A stretch of 63,710 nucleotides of DNA from an uncultured Bradyrhizobium sp. (GTDB taxonomy: Bacteria > Pseudomonadota > Alphaproteobacteria > Rhizobiales > Xanthobacteraceae): contig NZ_CAKZJO010000063.1 of assembly GCF_936943645.1 (NCBI RefSeq), positions 1-63,710 on the forward strand. Reading direction: 5' to 3'. The position numbers and the translations under genes were made by a program. The notes under the pieces were generated by a model that saw only the letters and a list, made by a program, of their open reading frames with translations, ran no database searches and had not been told where the DNA came from. Below are positions 8,342 to 17,700 of this stretch, piece by piece (the first letter of the stretch is position 1; the number at the start of each line of letters is the position of its first letter).

Positions 8342-9217
8342 ATGACGCAGGCGGTATTGGGCATCATCGGCGGCTCGGGCATCTATGACCTGCCAGGTCT
8401 CGAGGGTGCGCGCGAAGAGGCGATCGGCAGCCCCTGGGGCGAGCCGTCGGCTCCGTTGAGGCGCGGCAGCATCGCCGGCCTGCCGATCGTGTTCCTGCCG
8501 CGGCACGACAAGGGCCATCGTCTGTCGCCCTCCGACATCAACTATCGCGCCAATATCGACGTGCTCAAGCGCGCCGGTGTCACCGACCTGATCTCGCTGT
8601 CGGCCTGCGGCTCCTTCAAGGAGGAACTCCCGCCCGGAACTTTCGTGCTCGTCGACCAGTTCGTCGACCGCACCCACAAGCGTGAGAGCTCGTTCTTCGG
8701 GCGGGGCTGCGTTGCGCATGTCTCGATGGCGCATCCGGTCTCGCCGCGACTGCGCATTCATCTCGCCGCCGCCGCTGAAGCCGAAGGCATCGCGATTGCA
8801 CGCGGCGGCACTTACGTCTGCATGGAAGGCCCGCAATTTTCCACCTATGCGGAGAGCATGACCTACAAGACGGCGGGTTACTCCGTGATCGGCATGACCA
8901 ACATGCCCGAAGCGAAGCTCGCGCGCGAGGCGGAAATCTGTTACGCGACGGTCGCGATGGTGACGGATTTCGATTGCTGGCATCCCGATCACGACGCCGT
9001 CACCGTGCAGGACATCATCCGCGTGTTGACGTCCAATGCGGACAGAGCGAAGGCGCTGGTGGCACGGCTGGCAAAGGATTTTCCGCGCGAGCACGAGCCG
9101 TGCCCGATCGGCTCGGACCGCGCGCTCGACACCGCGTTGATCACGGCGCCCGAAGCGCGCGATCCCGAGCTTCTGAAGAAGCTCGACGCGGTGGCCGGGC
9201 GCATCCTGCGCGGTTGA
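8342..9217 (+). CDS. mtnP: S-methyl-5'-thioadenosine phosphorylase
   Basis: A 291-residue cytoplasmic PNP/UDP-phosphorylase-fold enzyme that splits methylthioadenosine with phosphate into adenine and methylthioribose-1-phosphate, the first step of methionine salvage. Diagnostic segments are GIIGGSGIYDLPGL (phosphate loop), PRHDKGHRLSPSDINYRAN, LISLSACGSFKEE, CMEGPQFSTYAES (with the Met-Glu that holds the ribose) and VTDFDCWHPDHD for base recognition. The length is normal. Next comes mtnA, 49 bp downstream, for the following step, so the pair is an operon. Confidence 0.96.
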   Translation: MTQAVLGIIGGSGIYDLPGLEGAREEAIGSPWGEPSAPLRRGSIAGLPIVFLPRHDKGHRLSPSDINYRANIDVLKRAGVTDLISLSACGSFKEELPPGTFVLVDQFVDRTHKRESSFFGRGCVAHVSMAHPVSPRLRIHLAAAAEAEGIAIARGGTYVCMEGPQFSTYAESMTYKTAGYSVIGMTNMPEAKLAREAEICYATVAMVTDFDCWHPDHDAVTVQDIIRVLTSNADRAKALVARLAKDFPREHEPCPIGSDRALDTALITAPEARDPELLKKLDAVAGRILRG

Positions 9218-9266
9218 GGCGCAAGGCGAAATACGAAAAGGACGAAGAACGAAAAGGCATGACGCC

Positions 9267-10373
9267 ATGAAGGTCGACGGCAAGCATTTCCGCAGCATCT
9301 GGCGCGAACGCGACGGCTGGTCGGTCGGAGCGATCGACCAGCGCCGGCTGCCGCACGAATTCGTCGTCGCGAAGCTGACCTCTTGCGACGACGCGGCCGT
9401 TGCAATCCGCGACATGCTGGTCCGCGGCGCGCCGCTGATCGGCGCCACCGCGGCCTATGGCATGGCGCTCGCGATGCGCGAAGACGCCTCCGACGCCGGC
9501 CTGAAACGCGCCTACGATACGCTCATTGTGGCGCGGCCGACGGCGATCAATCTGAAATGGGCGCTGGACGAGATGCGCCTGGCGCTCGCGCCGATCGATC
9601 CGCTGGAGCGGGCCGAGGCGGCCTACGCGCGCGCCGACGAGATCGTCGAGCAGGACGTCGAGATCAACCGCGGCATCGCGGACAATGGCTTGAAGCTGAT
9701 CGAGGCGATCGCGGCGAAAAAGCCGGGCGAAACGATCAACGTGCTGACGCATTGCAATGCCGGCTGGCTCGCCACCGTCGACTGGGGCACCGCGACGGCG
9801 CCGATCTATCTCGCGCATGAGCGCGGCATCAAGATCCATGTCTGGGTCGACGAGACCCGTCCGCGCAACCAGGGCGCCTCGCTCACCGCCTGGGAGCTTG
9901 GTCACCACGGCGTCCCGCACACCGTGATTCCCGACAACACCGGCGGCCACCTGATGCAGCACGGCATGGTCGACCTCGCCATCGTCGGCACCGACCGCGT
10001 CGCCGCCAATGGCGATGTCTGCAACAAGATCGGCACGTACCTGAAGGCGCTCGCCGCGCATGACAATGGCGTGCCGTTCTACGTCGCGCTGCCGTCGCCG
10101 ACGATCGATTTCGCCGTCGATGACGGCATCCGCGACATTCCAATCGAGCAGCGCAGCGGCGTTGAGGTCACCGACATGACCGGTCGCACCGCTGACGGAC
10201 GGCTGGAGACGGTGCGCATCGTGCCCGAGGGCTCGCCGGTGGCGAATTACGCCTTCGATGTGACACCGGCGCGGCTGGTCACAGGGCTGATCACGGAGCG
10301 CGGCGTGCTGAGGCCGGATCGTGCCTCGCTCGCGGCGGCGTTTCCCGAGCGCATCGCCGCCGCGGCGGAATAG
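9267..10373 (+). CDS. mtnA: S-methyl-5-thioribose-1-phosphate isomerase
   Basis: A 368-residue eIF2B-like aldose-ketose isomerase that converts methylthioribose-1-phosphate to methylthioribulose-1-phosphate in methionine salvage. It shows RGAPLIGATAAYGMALA at the N-terminal boundary, the catalytic cysteine in THCNAGWLAT, DETRPRNQGA, and the catalytic aspartate in VGTDRVAANGD, followed by NKIGTYLKAL. The ATG at 9267 is used; an ATG 8 bp upstream is out of frame. No mtnB, C or D genes follow here, so later salvage steps must be encoded elsewhere or handled differently. Confidence 0.96.
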   Translation: MKVDGKHFRSIWRERDGWSVGAIDQRRLPHEFVVAKLTSCDDAAVAIRDMLVRGAPLIGATAAYGMALAMREDASDAGLKRAYDTLIVARPTAINLKWALDEMRLALAPIDPLERAEAAYARADEIVEQDVEINRGIADNGLKLIEAIAAKKPGETINVLTHCNAGWLATVDWGTATAPIYLAHERGIKIHVWVDETRPRNQGASLTAWELGHHGVPHTVIPDNTGGHLMQHGMVDLAIVGTDRVAANGDVCNKIGTYLKALAAHDNGVPFYVALPSPTIDFAVDDGIRDIPIEQRSGVEVTDMTGRTADGRLETVRIVPEGSPVANYAFDVTPARLVTGLITERGVLRPDRASLAAAFPERIAAAAE

Positions 10374-10377
10374 GTCT

Positions 10378-10457
10378 CGTAGGGTGGGCAAAGGCGCGGA
10401 AGCGCCGTGCCCACCATCTGCTGGAGGTGGGCACGCTTTCGCTTTGCCCACCCTACG
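10378..10457. repeat. Intergenic palindromic repeat (GTAGGGTGGGCAAAG family)
   Basis: An 80-bp element with matching ends CGTAGGGTGGGCAAAG and CTTTGCCCACCCTACG and an inner hairpin around GTGCCCACC. It lies between the convergent mtnA and HAD-hydrolase genes. It resembles the non-coding REP-like repeats common in Bradyrhizobium and Rhodopseudomonas and may serve as a bidirectional hairpin terminator. Confidence 0.85.
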
Positions 10458-10468
10458 GCAATTGCGAG

Positions 10469-11104
10469 CTACCCCAGCTTCAGCCCCGTCGCCGCCTCGA
10501 GTTCAGCAATCGCCTGCGCGCCGCTCGCCACCTTGATCGTGGTCATGCCCATCTCGCGCGCGGGTTTCAGATTGACGCCGAGATCGTCGAGATAAACGCA
10601 CTTGGCGGGATCGACCTTCAGCGTCTCCACCATCATCTTGTAAATGCGCGGGTCGGGCTTGCGCAGGCCGATCTTGGCGGATTCGATCACATGATCGAAC
10701 AGCACCATGACCTCGGCGATGTACAGCGAGCGCCCTGTCAGGCTGCCGATCGCGTTGAACGGGAGGTTGTTGGTGATGCAGCCGGTCTTGAATTGCGCCT
10801 TGATGCGCTTCAGGGCTTCGACCATCTCGGGGCGCAGATCGCCCTGCAGCAGCGGCAGCACCTCGCGGCCGCGCACCTCGGCGCCGAGGGCCAGCGACTC
10901 CGCGGCAAACAGCCGATCGAACGTCTCGATGTCGACCTCGGCGCGCTCGAACTTGGCCCAGGCGTTTTCGAGATGGTTGGCGGCGTTGGTGCGCCGGATG
11001 ATGTCAGCGGGCAGGCCGCGTTCGGTCTCGAACCGCGTGAACGCCTCGAACGGCGAACTCGTCAGCACGCCGCCAAAATCAAAGATCACCGCCTCGATCG
11101 TCAA
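10469..11104 (-). CDS. HAD-IA family hydrolase
   Basis: A 211-residue haloacid-dehalogenase superfamily protein. Motif I is VIFDFGGVLT with the nucleophile Asp. Motif II is the Asn pair in CITNN, motif III is the Lys of KIGLRKPDPRIY, and motif IV is YLDDLGVN. The DFGGVL form of motif I and the overall size resemble the N-terminal phosphatase of soluble epoxide hydrolase and YihX-type sugar phosphatases. The substrate cannot be deduced. It is convergent with mtnA. It could in principle be a salvage phosphatase, but there is no MtnX/MtnC signature. Confidence 0.88.
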   Translation of the reverse strand: MTIEAVIFDFGGVLTSSPFEAFTRFETERGLPADIIRRTNAANHLENAWAKFERAEVDIETFDRLFAAESLALGAEVRGREVLPLLQGDLRPEMVEALKRIKAQFKTGCITNNLPFNAIGSLTGRSLYIAEVMVLFDHVIESAKIGLRKPDPRIYKMMVETLKVDPAKCVYLDDLGVNLKPAREMGMTTIKVASGAQAIAELEAATGLKLG

Positions 11105-11205
11105 GATCCCACCCTCGTCAATTGCTTTCCAAGAGGGCTAGCATGCGCTATCGGCAAGGACCAGTCCGAAGCAATCTGCCGGCGCCAATCACGAAGCGTG
11201 TTCCC

Positions 11206-11949
11206 ATGAAGAAGCTTGCCATTCTCATTGCAGCCGCGATGCTCGCGACGCCCGCTCATGCCATCGTCGGTGGCGGCACGCCGCAGACCGACGGCGTCGC
11301 GCGCGCGGTCGTCACCATCGTCGGCTCGCGCGGCAATTCCTGCACCGGCACTCTGATCGCGCCGAAGATCGTCTTGACCGGCGCTCACTGCGTGCAGCCG
11401 GGCGCGGACTACAAGATCGTCGATCAAAGCGGTGGCGCACCGCAATTGCTGAACGTGCGCACCATCGCGATCCACCCGGGCTACAAGGCGCAGGTCCATC
11501 GCGCCGGCGCAGACGTGGCGCTGCTGCAACTGGAAATTCCACTTAAGGGAAAATCGGCGGTGCCGGTCGGCGCACCGAATATTCCAATCCGGGTCGGCAG
11601 CCGTTTTGTCATCGCCGGTACCGGTGTCACCGTGCGCGGTGATGGCAGGAGCGGCGGGACCACGCGCGTCGCGGGCCTCGTCGTCACGGGCCAGCCCGGC
11701 ACGCTTCAGATCCGCCTCGTCGATCCCGTAACCAACGGTGTTCGCGACGGAATTGGCGCTTGTACCGGCGATTCCGGCGGTCCCGTGTTCGAGGACAAAC
11801 CGAACGGCGCCGTGCTTGTGGGCGTCATCAGCTGGGCGACAGGACCGAACGCCGGCGATGGCTGCGGCGGCCTGACCGGCGTCACGCCGCTCACGCTCTA
11901 TCGCGACTGGATCTTGCAGACCGCGCGGAGCTGGGGTGCGGCGCTGTGA
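11206..11949 (+). CDS. Secreted trypsin-like serine protease
   Basis: A 247-residue S1-family protease. A signal peptide (residues 1-19, MKKLAILIAAAMLATPAHA) runs directly into IVGGG, the conserved mature N-terminus of trypsins. The triad is complete: His in LTGAHC, Asp in ADVALLQL and Ser in CTGDSGGPV. The oxyanion and specificity region continues to GVISWATGPNAGDGCGG. If signal peptidase cuts at AHA|IVGG the enzyme would emerge already in the active form without a zymogen step. The ATG at 11206 is chosen for the signal peptide. It stands alone; the target is unknown. Confidence 0.92.
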   Translation: MKKLAILIAAAMLATPAHAIVGGGTPQTDGVARAVVTIVGSRGNSCTGTLIAPKIVLTGAHCVQPGADYKIVDQSGGAPQLLNVRTIAIHPGYKAQVHRAGADVALLQLEIPLKGKSAVPVGAPNIPIRVGSRFVIAGTGVTVRGDGRSGGTTRVAGLVVTGQPGTLQIRLVDPVTNGVRDGIGACTGDSGGPVFEDKPNGAVLVGVISWATGPNAGDGCGGLTGVTPLTLYRDWILQTARSWGAAL

Positions 11950-12068
11950 TTTGACCGCGACTTGATCTATGTCATTTTGAAGCTGAAGCGCGGCGGGTGA
12001 TCATGCCGCGGAGGAAACGCGTCGTCCGTCAAGGGCGGCCACAAGACAACCAAGGCATAGAAGCAACA

Positions 12069-13571
12069 ATGAATGTCGCTGTTCGCGGTCACGCCGCCAC
12101 CAAGCAAGCTTCCGAACATTTCGACGTGCTGATCGTCGGCGCCGGCATCTCCGGCATCGGCAGCGCCTATCACATCGAGAAGCAGCTGCCGGGCACGAGC
12201 TACGTCATCCTGGAAACGCAGGAAACCTTCGGCGGCACCTGGAGCACGCATCGCTATCCCGGCATCCGCTCCGACAGCGATCTCCACACTTTCGGCTACA
12301 GCTTCAAGCCCTGGGTCGGCCCGCCCATCGCGACCGCCGAGGAAATCCTCTCCTATATGAAAGAGGTGATCGACGACAACGATATCGCCCGGCACATTCG
12401 CTACGGGCACAAGATCAATTCCGCGAGCTGGTCGAGCGAGCAGAATCTCTGGACCATCGAGGCGACGACGACCGACACGGGCGAGGCAAAGACCTTCACC
12501 GCGAACTTCCTCTGGATGTGCCAGGGCTATTACCGCCATTCGGAAGGCTACACGCCCGAATGGAAGGGCATGGATCGCTTCGAGGGCCGCATCGTTCATC
12601 CCCAGACCTGGCCCGACGATATCGACCTCACCAACAAGAAGGTCGTCGTGATCGGCTCGGGCGCCACCGCGGCGACGCTGGTGCCGAACATCGCGGACAA
12701 ATGCGCGCATGTCACCATGCTGCAGCGCTCGCCGACCTATTTCCGGCTCGGCCGCAACGCCATCGAGATCGCGGAGGAGCTGCGCCGGCTCCAGGTCGAC
12801 GAGGCCTGGATCCACGAGATTGTCCGGCGGAAAATTCTGTTCGAGCAGGATGCCTTCACGAAGCTCTGCGTCTCCAAGCCGGAGCAGGTCAAGAAGGAGC
12901 TGATCGGCCAGATCAGCGCGGTGCTCGGCCCCGATTACGACGTCGAAAAGCATTTCACGCCGACCTACCGGCCATGGCGGCAGCGCATCGCCTTCGTGCC
13001 GGATGCGGACCTGTTCAAGGGCATCGCCAGCGGCAAGGCGTCCGTCGTCACCGACGAGATCGAATGTTTCGTCGAGAACGGCATCCAGCTCAAATCAGGG
13101 AAGGTGCTGGAGGCCGACATCATCGTCACCGCGACCGGCTTCAACCTCGCCGCGCTCGGCGATATCGCCTTCGAGATCGACGGCAAGCCACTGGCGTTCG
13201 GCGACACCGTCACCTATCGCGGCATGATGTTCACGGGCGTCCCGAACCTGGTCTGGGTGTTCGGCTATTTCCGCGCCAGCTGGACGCTTCGCGTCGATCT
13301 GGTCGCGGACTTCGTCTGCCGGCTGCTCGGCCATATGAAGGCCAAGGGCAAGAAGAAGGTCGAGGTCAGGCTTCGCCCCGAAGACCACAACATGCCGATC
13401 CTGCCCTGGATCGATCCGGAGAACTTCAACCCGGGCTACATGATGCGCAACATGAACCTGCTGCCCAAGCGCGGCGACAAGCCGGAATGGCAGCACAGCC
13501 AGGATTACTGGACCGAGAAGGACGAGATCCCGAAGACGGATCTGGATGACAAGGCGTTCGTCTACGGGTGA
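12069..13571 (+). CDS. Flavin-containing (Baeyer-Villiger type) monooxygenase
   Basis: A 500-residue FAD/NADPH enzyme. The first dinucleotide fold is VLIVGAGISGIGSAYH (FAD), followed by ETFGGTWSTHRYPGIRSDSD. The class B monooxygenase fingerprint FxGxxxHxxxW is FEGRIVHPQTW, and the second fold is VVVIGSGATAATLVP (NADPH). The last part includes IIVTATGF. Residues 1-18 precede the fold. The ATG at 12069 is preferred to an upstream in-frame ATG at 11997. Such enzymes oxygenate ketones, aldehydes or soft nucleophiles. Nothing adjacent indicates its substrate, and it appears monocistronic, with the repeat at 13630 downstream. Confidence 0.92.
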   Translation: MNVAVRGHAATKQASEHFDVLIVGAGISGIGSAYHIEKQLPGTSYVILETQETFGGTWSTHRYPGIRSDSDLHTFGYSFKPWVGPPIATAEEILSYMKEVIDDNDIARHIRYGHKINSASWSSEQNLWTIEATTTDTGEAKTFTANFLWMCQGYYRHSEGYTPEWKGMDRFEGRIVHPQTWPDDIDLTNKKVVVIGSGATAATLVPNIADKCAHVTMLQRSPTYFRLGRNAIEIAEELRRLQVDEAWIHEIVRRKILFEQDAFTKLCVSKPEQVKKELIGQISAVLGPDYDVEKHFTPTYRPWRQRIAFVPDADLFKGIASGKASVVTDEIECFVENGIQLKSGKVLEADIIVTATGFNLAALGDIAFEIDGKPLAFGDTVTYRGMMFTGVPNLVWVFGYFRASWTLRVDLVADFVCRLLGHMKAKGKKKVEVRLRPEDHNMPILPWIDPENFNPGYMMRNMNLLPKRGDKPEWQHSQDYWTEKDEIPKTDLDDKAFVYG

Positions 13572-13629
13572 AGGAATGCGTGGCTGAAGGCTCCTGTGAG
13601 GGGCGGTAACGCTCACCTCACACACAACT

Positions 13630-13780
13630 GTCGTCCCGGGGCGCGAAGCGAACCCGGGACCCATAACCACAGGGAGTGGTTATGGAGCGAGCTGTTCACT
13701 CCGAGTCTTCGCCAAACTGCTCCCTGTGGCTATGGGTCCCGGATCTGCGCGCGCTTAAGGGCGCGCTTGTCCGGGACGAC
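13630..13780. repeat. 150-bp intergenic inverted-repeat element, copy 1
   Basis: A long imperfect palindrome. Ends are GTCGTCCCGG and CCGGGACGAC; inner arms are ACCCATAACCACAGGGAG and CTCCCTGTGGCTATGGGT. It lies between the convergent monooxygenase and response-regulator genes. The same element occurs in reverse orientation at 60618-60767. No coding capacity; it looks like a MITE- or REP-like repeat. Confidence 0.92.
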
Positions 13781-13825
13781 ATCGGAATTTGAGTCAGGGG
13801 CGTCTCAACACACCCACACCGCAGC

Positions 13826-14752
13826 TCACGAATTTCGTCGCGTCGCATTCGTCGCAATCGCTGCCGCCGCGGTCCGGTTCTCCACGCCGAGCTTGGCGTA
13901 GATCTGCTCCAGATGCTTGTCGACCGTGCGCGGGCTCAGTCCCAAAATCTGTGCGATATCGCGGTTGGTCTTGCCCTTGCTGAGCCAGGCCAGCACCTCG
14001 CCTTCCCGGGTGGTGAGGCCGAGCTCGCTGGTGAACTCGGCCGGCAGCGTGGTGCCGGATTCCCTGGAGAGCCGCAGCAGAAACTCGTTCGGCGCGGTTT
14101 CGCCCATGTAGAAGAGCCGGAGCTGCGGATTGTCCGGCAAAGAGATCGCCTGAGACTTCGAGCTGCCCTTGACCTTGGCCTGCTCCAGCCATTGCAGCAG
14201 TGCCGGCGACAGGACGAAGTCGTCGGCCTGCGCGCCCTGGTGGTCGGACAGCAGCTTCTGCGCCTGCGGCGTCGCCCATAGCAGATGGCCCTGGCGGTTG
14301 ACCGCGAACAGGAAACGGCCGGAGACGTCGAGCGCGGCGCGTGCACTCTGCGTCAGGCGGGCGTTGCCGAGATGGACGCGGATGCGTGCCAGCATCTCCT
14401 CGATCACGATCGGCTTCGTCACGTAGTCGACGCCGCCGGCCTCCAGCCCGCGCACGATGTGCTCGGTTTCGGCGAGACCCGTCATGAAGATCACGGGGAC
14501 ATTGGCAAGATCCGCATCGCGCTTGAGCCGGCGGCAGGTCTCGAAGCCGTCGATACCGGGCATCACGGCATCAAGCAGAACGATGTCGGGGGTGATCTGG
14601 TCGACGATGCGCATCGCGGCGGCGCCGTCGAGTGCCACCATGACCGTCATGCCGGCGCCGTCAAGCGCGTCGGTGAGGAGCCGCAACGTCTCCGGGGAAT
14701 CGTCCACAACGAGCGCGATGTCGCGCTTCTTCGGTTCAATGTTCATGCGCAT
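13826..14752 (-). CDS. LuxR-type response regulator of the transporter-kinase
   Basis: A 308-residue regulator. The receiver domain (about 12-125) has acidic VDDS, the phosphoacceptor Asp in DIVLLDAVMPG, the Thr of IFMTG and the Lys of YVTKP. A middle region (about 135-235) resembles a degenerate PAS fold (GRFLFAVNRQGHLLWAT). The C-terminal GerE/LuxR helix-turn-helix reads LTTREGEVLAWLSKGKTNRD then SPRTVDKHLEQIYAKL. The start overlaps the last 17 bp of the kinase gene, so the two are translationally coupled. It is the probable output for the kinase and, by position, for the amide-import operon divergent from it. Confidence 0.92.
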   Translation of the reverse strand: MRMNIEPKKRDIALVVDDSPETLRLLTDALDGAGMTVMVALDGAAAMRIVDQITPDIVLLDAVMPGIDGFETCRRLKRDADLANVPVIFMTGLAETEHIVRGLEAGGVDYVTKPIVIEEMLARIRVHLGNARLTQSARAALDVSGRFLFAVNRQGHLLWATPQAQKLLSDHQGAQADDFVLSPALLQWLEQAKVKGSSKSQAISLPDNPQLRLFYMGETAPNEFLLRLSRESGTTLPAEFTSELGLTTREGEVLAWLSKGKTNRDIAQILGLSPRTVDKHLEQIYAKLGVENRTAAAAIATNATRRNS

Positions 14753-17700
14753 GCAACGTCTTCAATGTGGCCATGTACTGGTCGAGATCGAAGCGATCGA
14801 CGAGGGATCGCATCTGCGCGACGAAGTCGGCATGCTCCGGATGCTCACTGCCGATCTCGTCCAGCTTCAATTGGATGCCCTTGACGTAGCCGATCTGGCC
14901 GAGCCCGATCAGAGCCTCGATGTGCCGCGCTGGCGGCCTCGATCCGCTTTCGGGGCGCCAGAACGACACCGCGATCTCGTCCGGGCCGTATTGCCATTCG
15001 ATCCTGAGAAGCTGGCGGATCGTCTCCAGCAGCCGCGGGATGTCGATCGGCTTCATCAGATAGCCGTCGTGGAAGGTCTGTGCCAGCGGCGCTCCGTGAG
15101 CCTCCAACGCGCTTGCCGACACCATCAGGATGCGCGCCTGGTGGTGGCCGCTGGCGCGCAAGGCCTCCGCCACGGTCCAGCCGTCCATGGTGGGCATTGA
15201 GATGTCGAGCAGGAACAAATCGGGCCGGCAATGCTGCGCCAGCGCGAGGCAGCCGGGACCATCGGGCGCGCTGAGCAGGATAAAGCCGAGCGGGGTCAGA
15301 ACCTCGCGCAGGAGGTCGCGATGCACGGGATCGTCGTCGGTGATGAGGATGGTCTTGCGCGCGCCGTGATAGCCGGAGATCGGGGCCTCCACCGGCGCGA
15401 TGCGCTGGGGATTGGTGACCTCCGACAGCAGCATCTTCACCTTGAAGGTGCTGCCGTTGCCGACCGTACTCAACACCTTGATGTCGCCGCCCATCACGCC
15501 GGCGAGCAGTCGGCTGATGGTGAGCCCAAGGCCCGTGCCGGTCTGTGGCTGCGAGACACCAAGTGCGCCGCGCTCGAACGGTGCAAAAATGCGTTCGAGA
15601 TCGTCGCCCTGGATGCCGGGGCCGGTGTCGATCACTTCGAACTCGGCAACGGGGCTGCGATAGTGCACGACGAACTGAACGCTGCCGGTCTGGGTGAACT
15701 TGATCGCGTTGGAGAGCAGGTTGATCAGCACCTGGCGCAGCCGCTTCTCGTCGGCATAGACCACGAGCGGCAGGTGTGGTGGCCGCCGGAATACGAAGTC
15801 GATGCCCTTGGCGGCGGCCTGCAGCCGGAACATGCCGACCAGCTGGTCGAGGAATTCGCTGAGCCGCACCTCGTCGCGCGACAGATACAGCCGTCCCGCC
15901 TCGATCTTGGAGATGTCCAGAATGCCGTCGATCAGGCCGGAGAGATGGTCGGCGCTGCGGCGGACCACGCGGACCTGGTCGCGCGGCTTCGTGCTCAGCG
16001 TCGCATCCTGCTCCAGCAACTGGGCATAGCCGCTGATCGCATTCAGCGGCGAGCGCAGCTCGTGGCTGAGGCCGACGACATAGCGGCTCTTGGCGAGGTT
16101 GGCGGATTCGGCGACCTCCTTGGCGCGCTGGAGCTCGGCGTCGGTGCGCTTGTGGGCGTCGATCTCCTGGATCAGCAGCGCGGTCTGCCGCCGCGTCTCG
16201 GCCTCGGCCGCGCGGCGGCTCTGCTGCGCCAGCACGAACAGCCAGGCCACCACGCCGATGATGATGCTGAGCGAGAAGAACACCTTCCACAGCACCTCGG
16301 ACACGAGTGCGTTCTCGCCATGCACGCTCGCCGATGTCTGCAGATAGATCAGGCCGAGCACCAGTGCGACGAGGCCGGCGGAGACTGCGAAGACGCCGAC
16401 ATAGTGGCCGAGCTGCGAGTTGATCCGCGCGTAGATCGGTTGCGGCATCAGCTTGCCCATCGTCTCCGATACCTGCACCTGGATCCGCGCGTGCGGCTTG
16501 CAGAGATCGTGGCAGCGGGCATCGAGGGAGCAGCACAGGGAGCAGATCGGCCCGGCATAGGCGGGGCAGGAGGCCATGTCCTCCGGCTCGAACGCGTGCT
16601 CGCAGATGCAGCACTGGATCGCCTCGAGGTCCTGCCAGCTCCGCTTCGGCTTGCGTGCGATGTAGTATTTGCCGTCCGTGGCCCAGGCAATCAGCGGTGC
16701 TGCAAGGAAGGCAACCGCAAGCGCTATGAAGGCCGACAGTGCCTTCGCGGTGGGGCCGAACAGGCCGTAAAAGGCGCTGATGGAGACGATGGTCGCGATC
16801 GTCATCGCGCCGACGCCGACCGGATTGATGTCGTAGAGATGGGCGCGCTTGAATTCGATCTGCTGCGGCCGCAGGCCCAGCGGCTTGTTGACGACGAGAT
16901 CGGCGACCAGCGCGCCGACCCAGGCGATTGCGACGTTGGAATAGAGCGCCAGCGTCTGCTCCAGCGCCTTGTAGACGCCGATCTCCATCAGCAGCAGCGC
17001 CACGATGACGTTGAACACCAGCCAGACCACGCGGCCGGGATGGCTGTGGGTCAGGCGCGAAAAGAAGTTCGACCACGCGATCGAGCCGGCATAGGCGTTG
17101 GTGACGTTGATCTTCACCTGCGACAGGATCACGAAGGTGCCGGTCAAGGCCAATGCGAGATCAGGTTGGGACAGCACGTAGCGGAACGCTTCGAGATACA
17201 TGTGCGCCGGCTCGGCTGCCTCCTCGGGCGGCACGCCGTGGCTGAGCGCGAAGAAGGCGAGGAACGAGCCTGCCAGCAACTTCAGCGCGCCGAGCACGAT
17301 CCAGCCCGGTCCTGCACTCATCAGCGCCAGCCACCAGGAGGCTCTGGACGCACGGCGGTCGCGCGGCAGAAAGCGCAGGAAGTCGACCTGCTCGCCGATT
17401 TGCGCTACGAGCGAGAACACGACCGAAGCCGCGACCCCGAACAGCAACAGATCGAACTGTCCGTTGAGATCGCCGTGCTCGCCGGCAAACTTGCGCCATT
17501 CCGCGAAGGAGTGCGGATTGTGCCAGGCGATCGCCGCGAACGGAATGATGTGAAGCACGATCCACAGCGGCTGTGTCCACAATTGGAACCGGCTGATCAG
17601 TGTGATGCCGTAGGCCACTAAGGGGATGATGACCACGGCGCTGATGAGATAGCCGATCGGCCGCGGGATCCCGAAGCACATCTCGAGTGCCGACGCGAGG

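Noticed and set aside
7772..9448. Open frame on the minus strand across the carrier protein, mtnP and mtnA
   Set aside because: It crosses three real genes and the perfect palindrome and has no domain.
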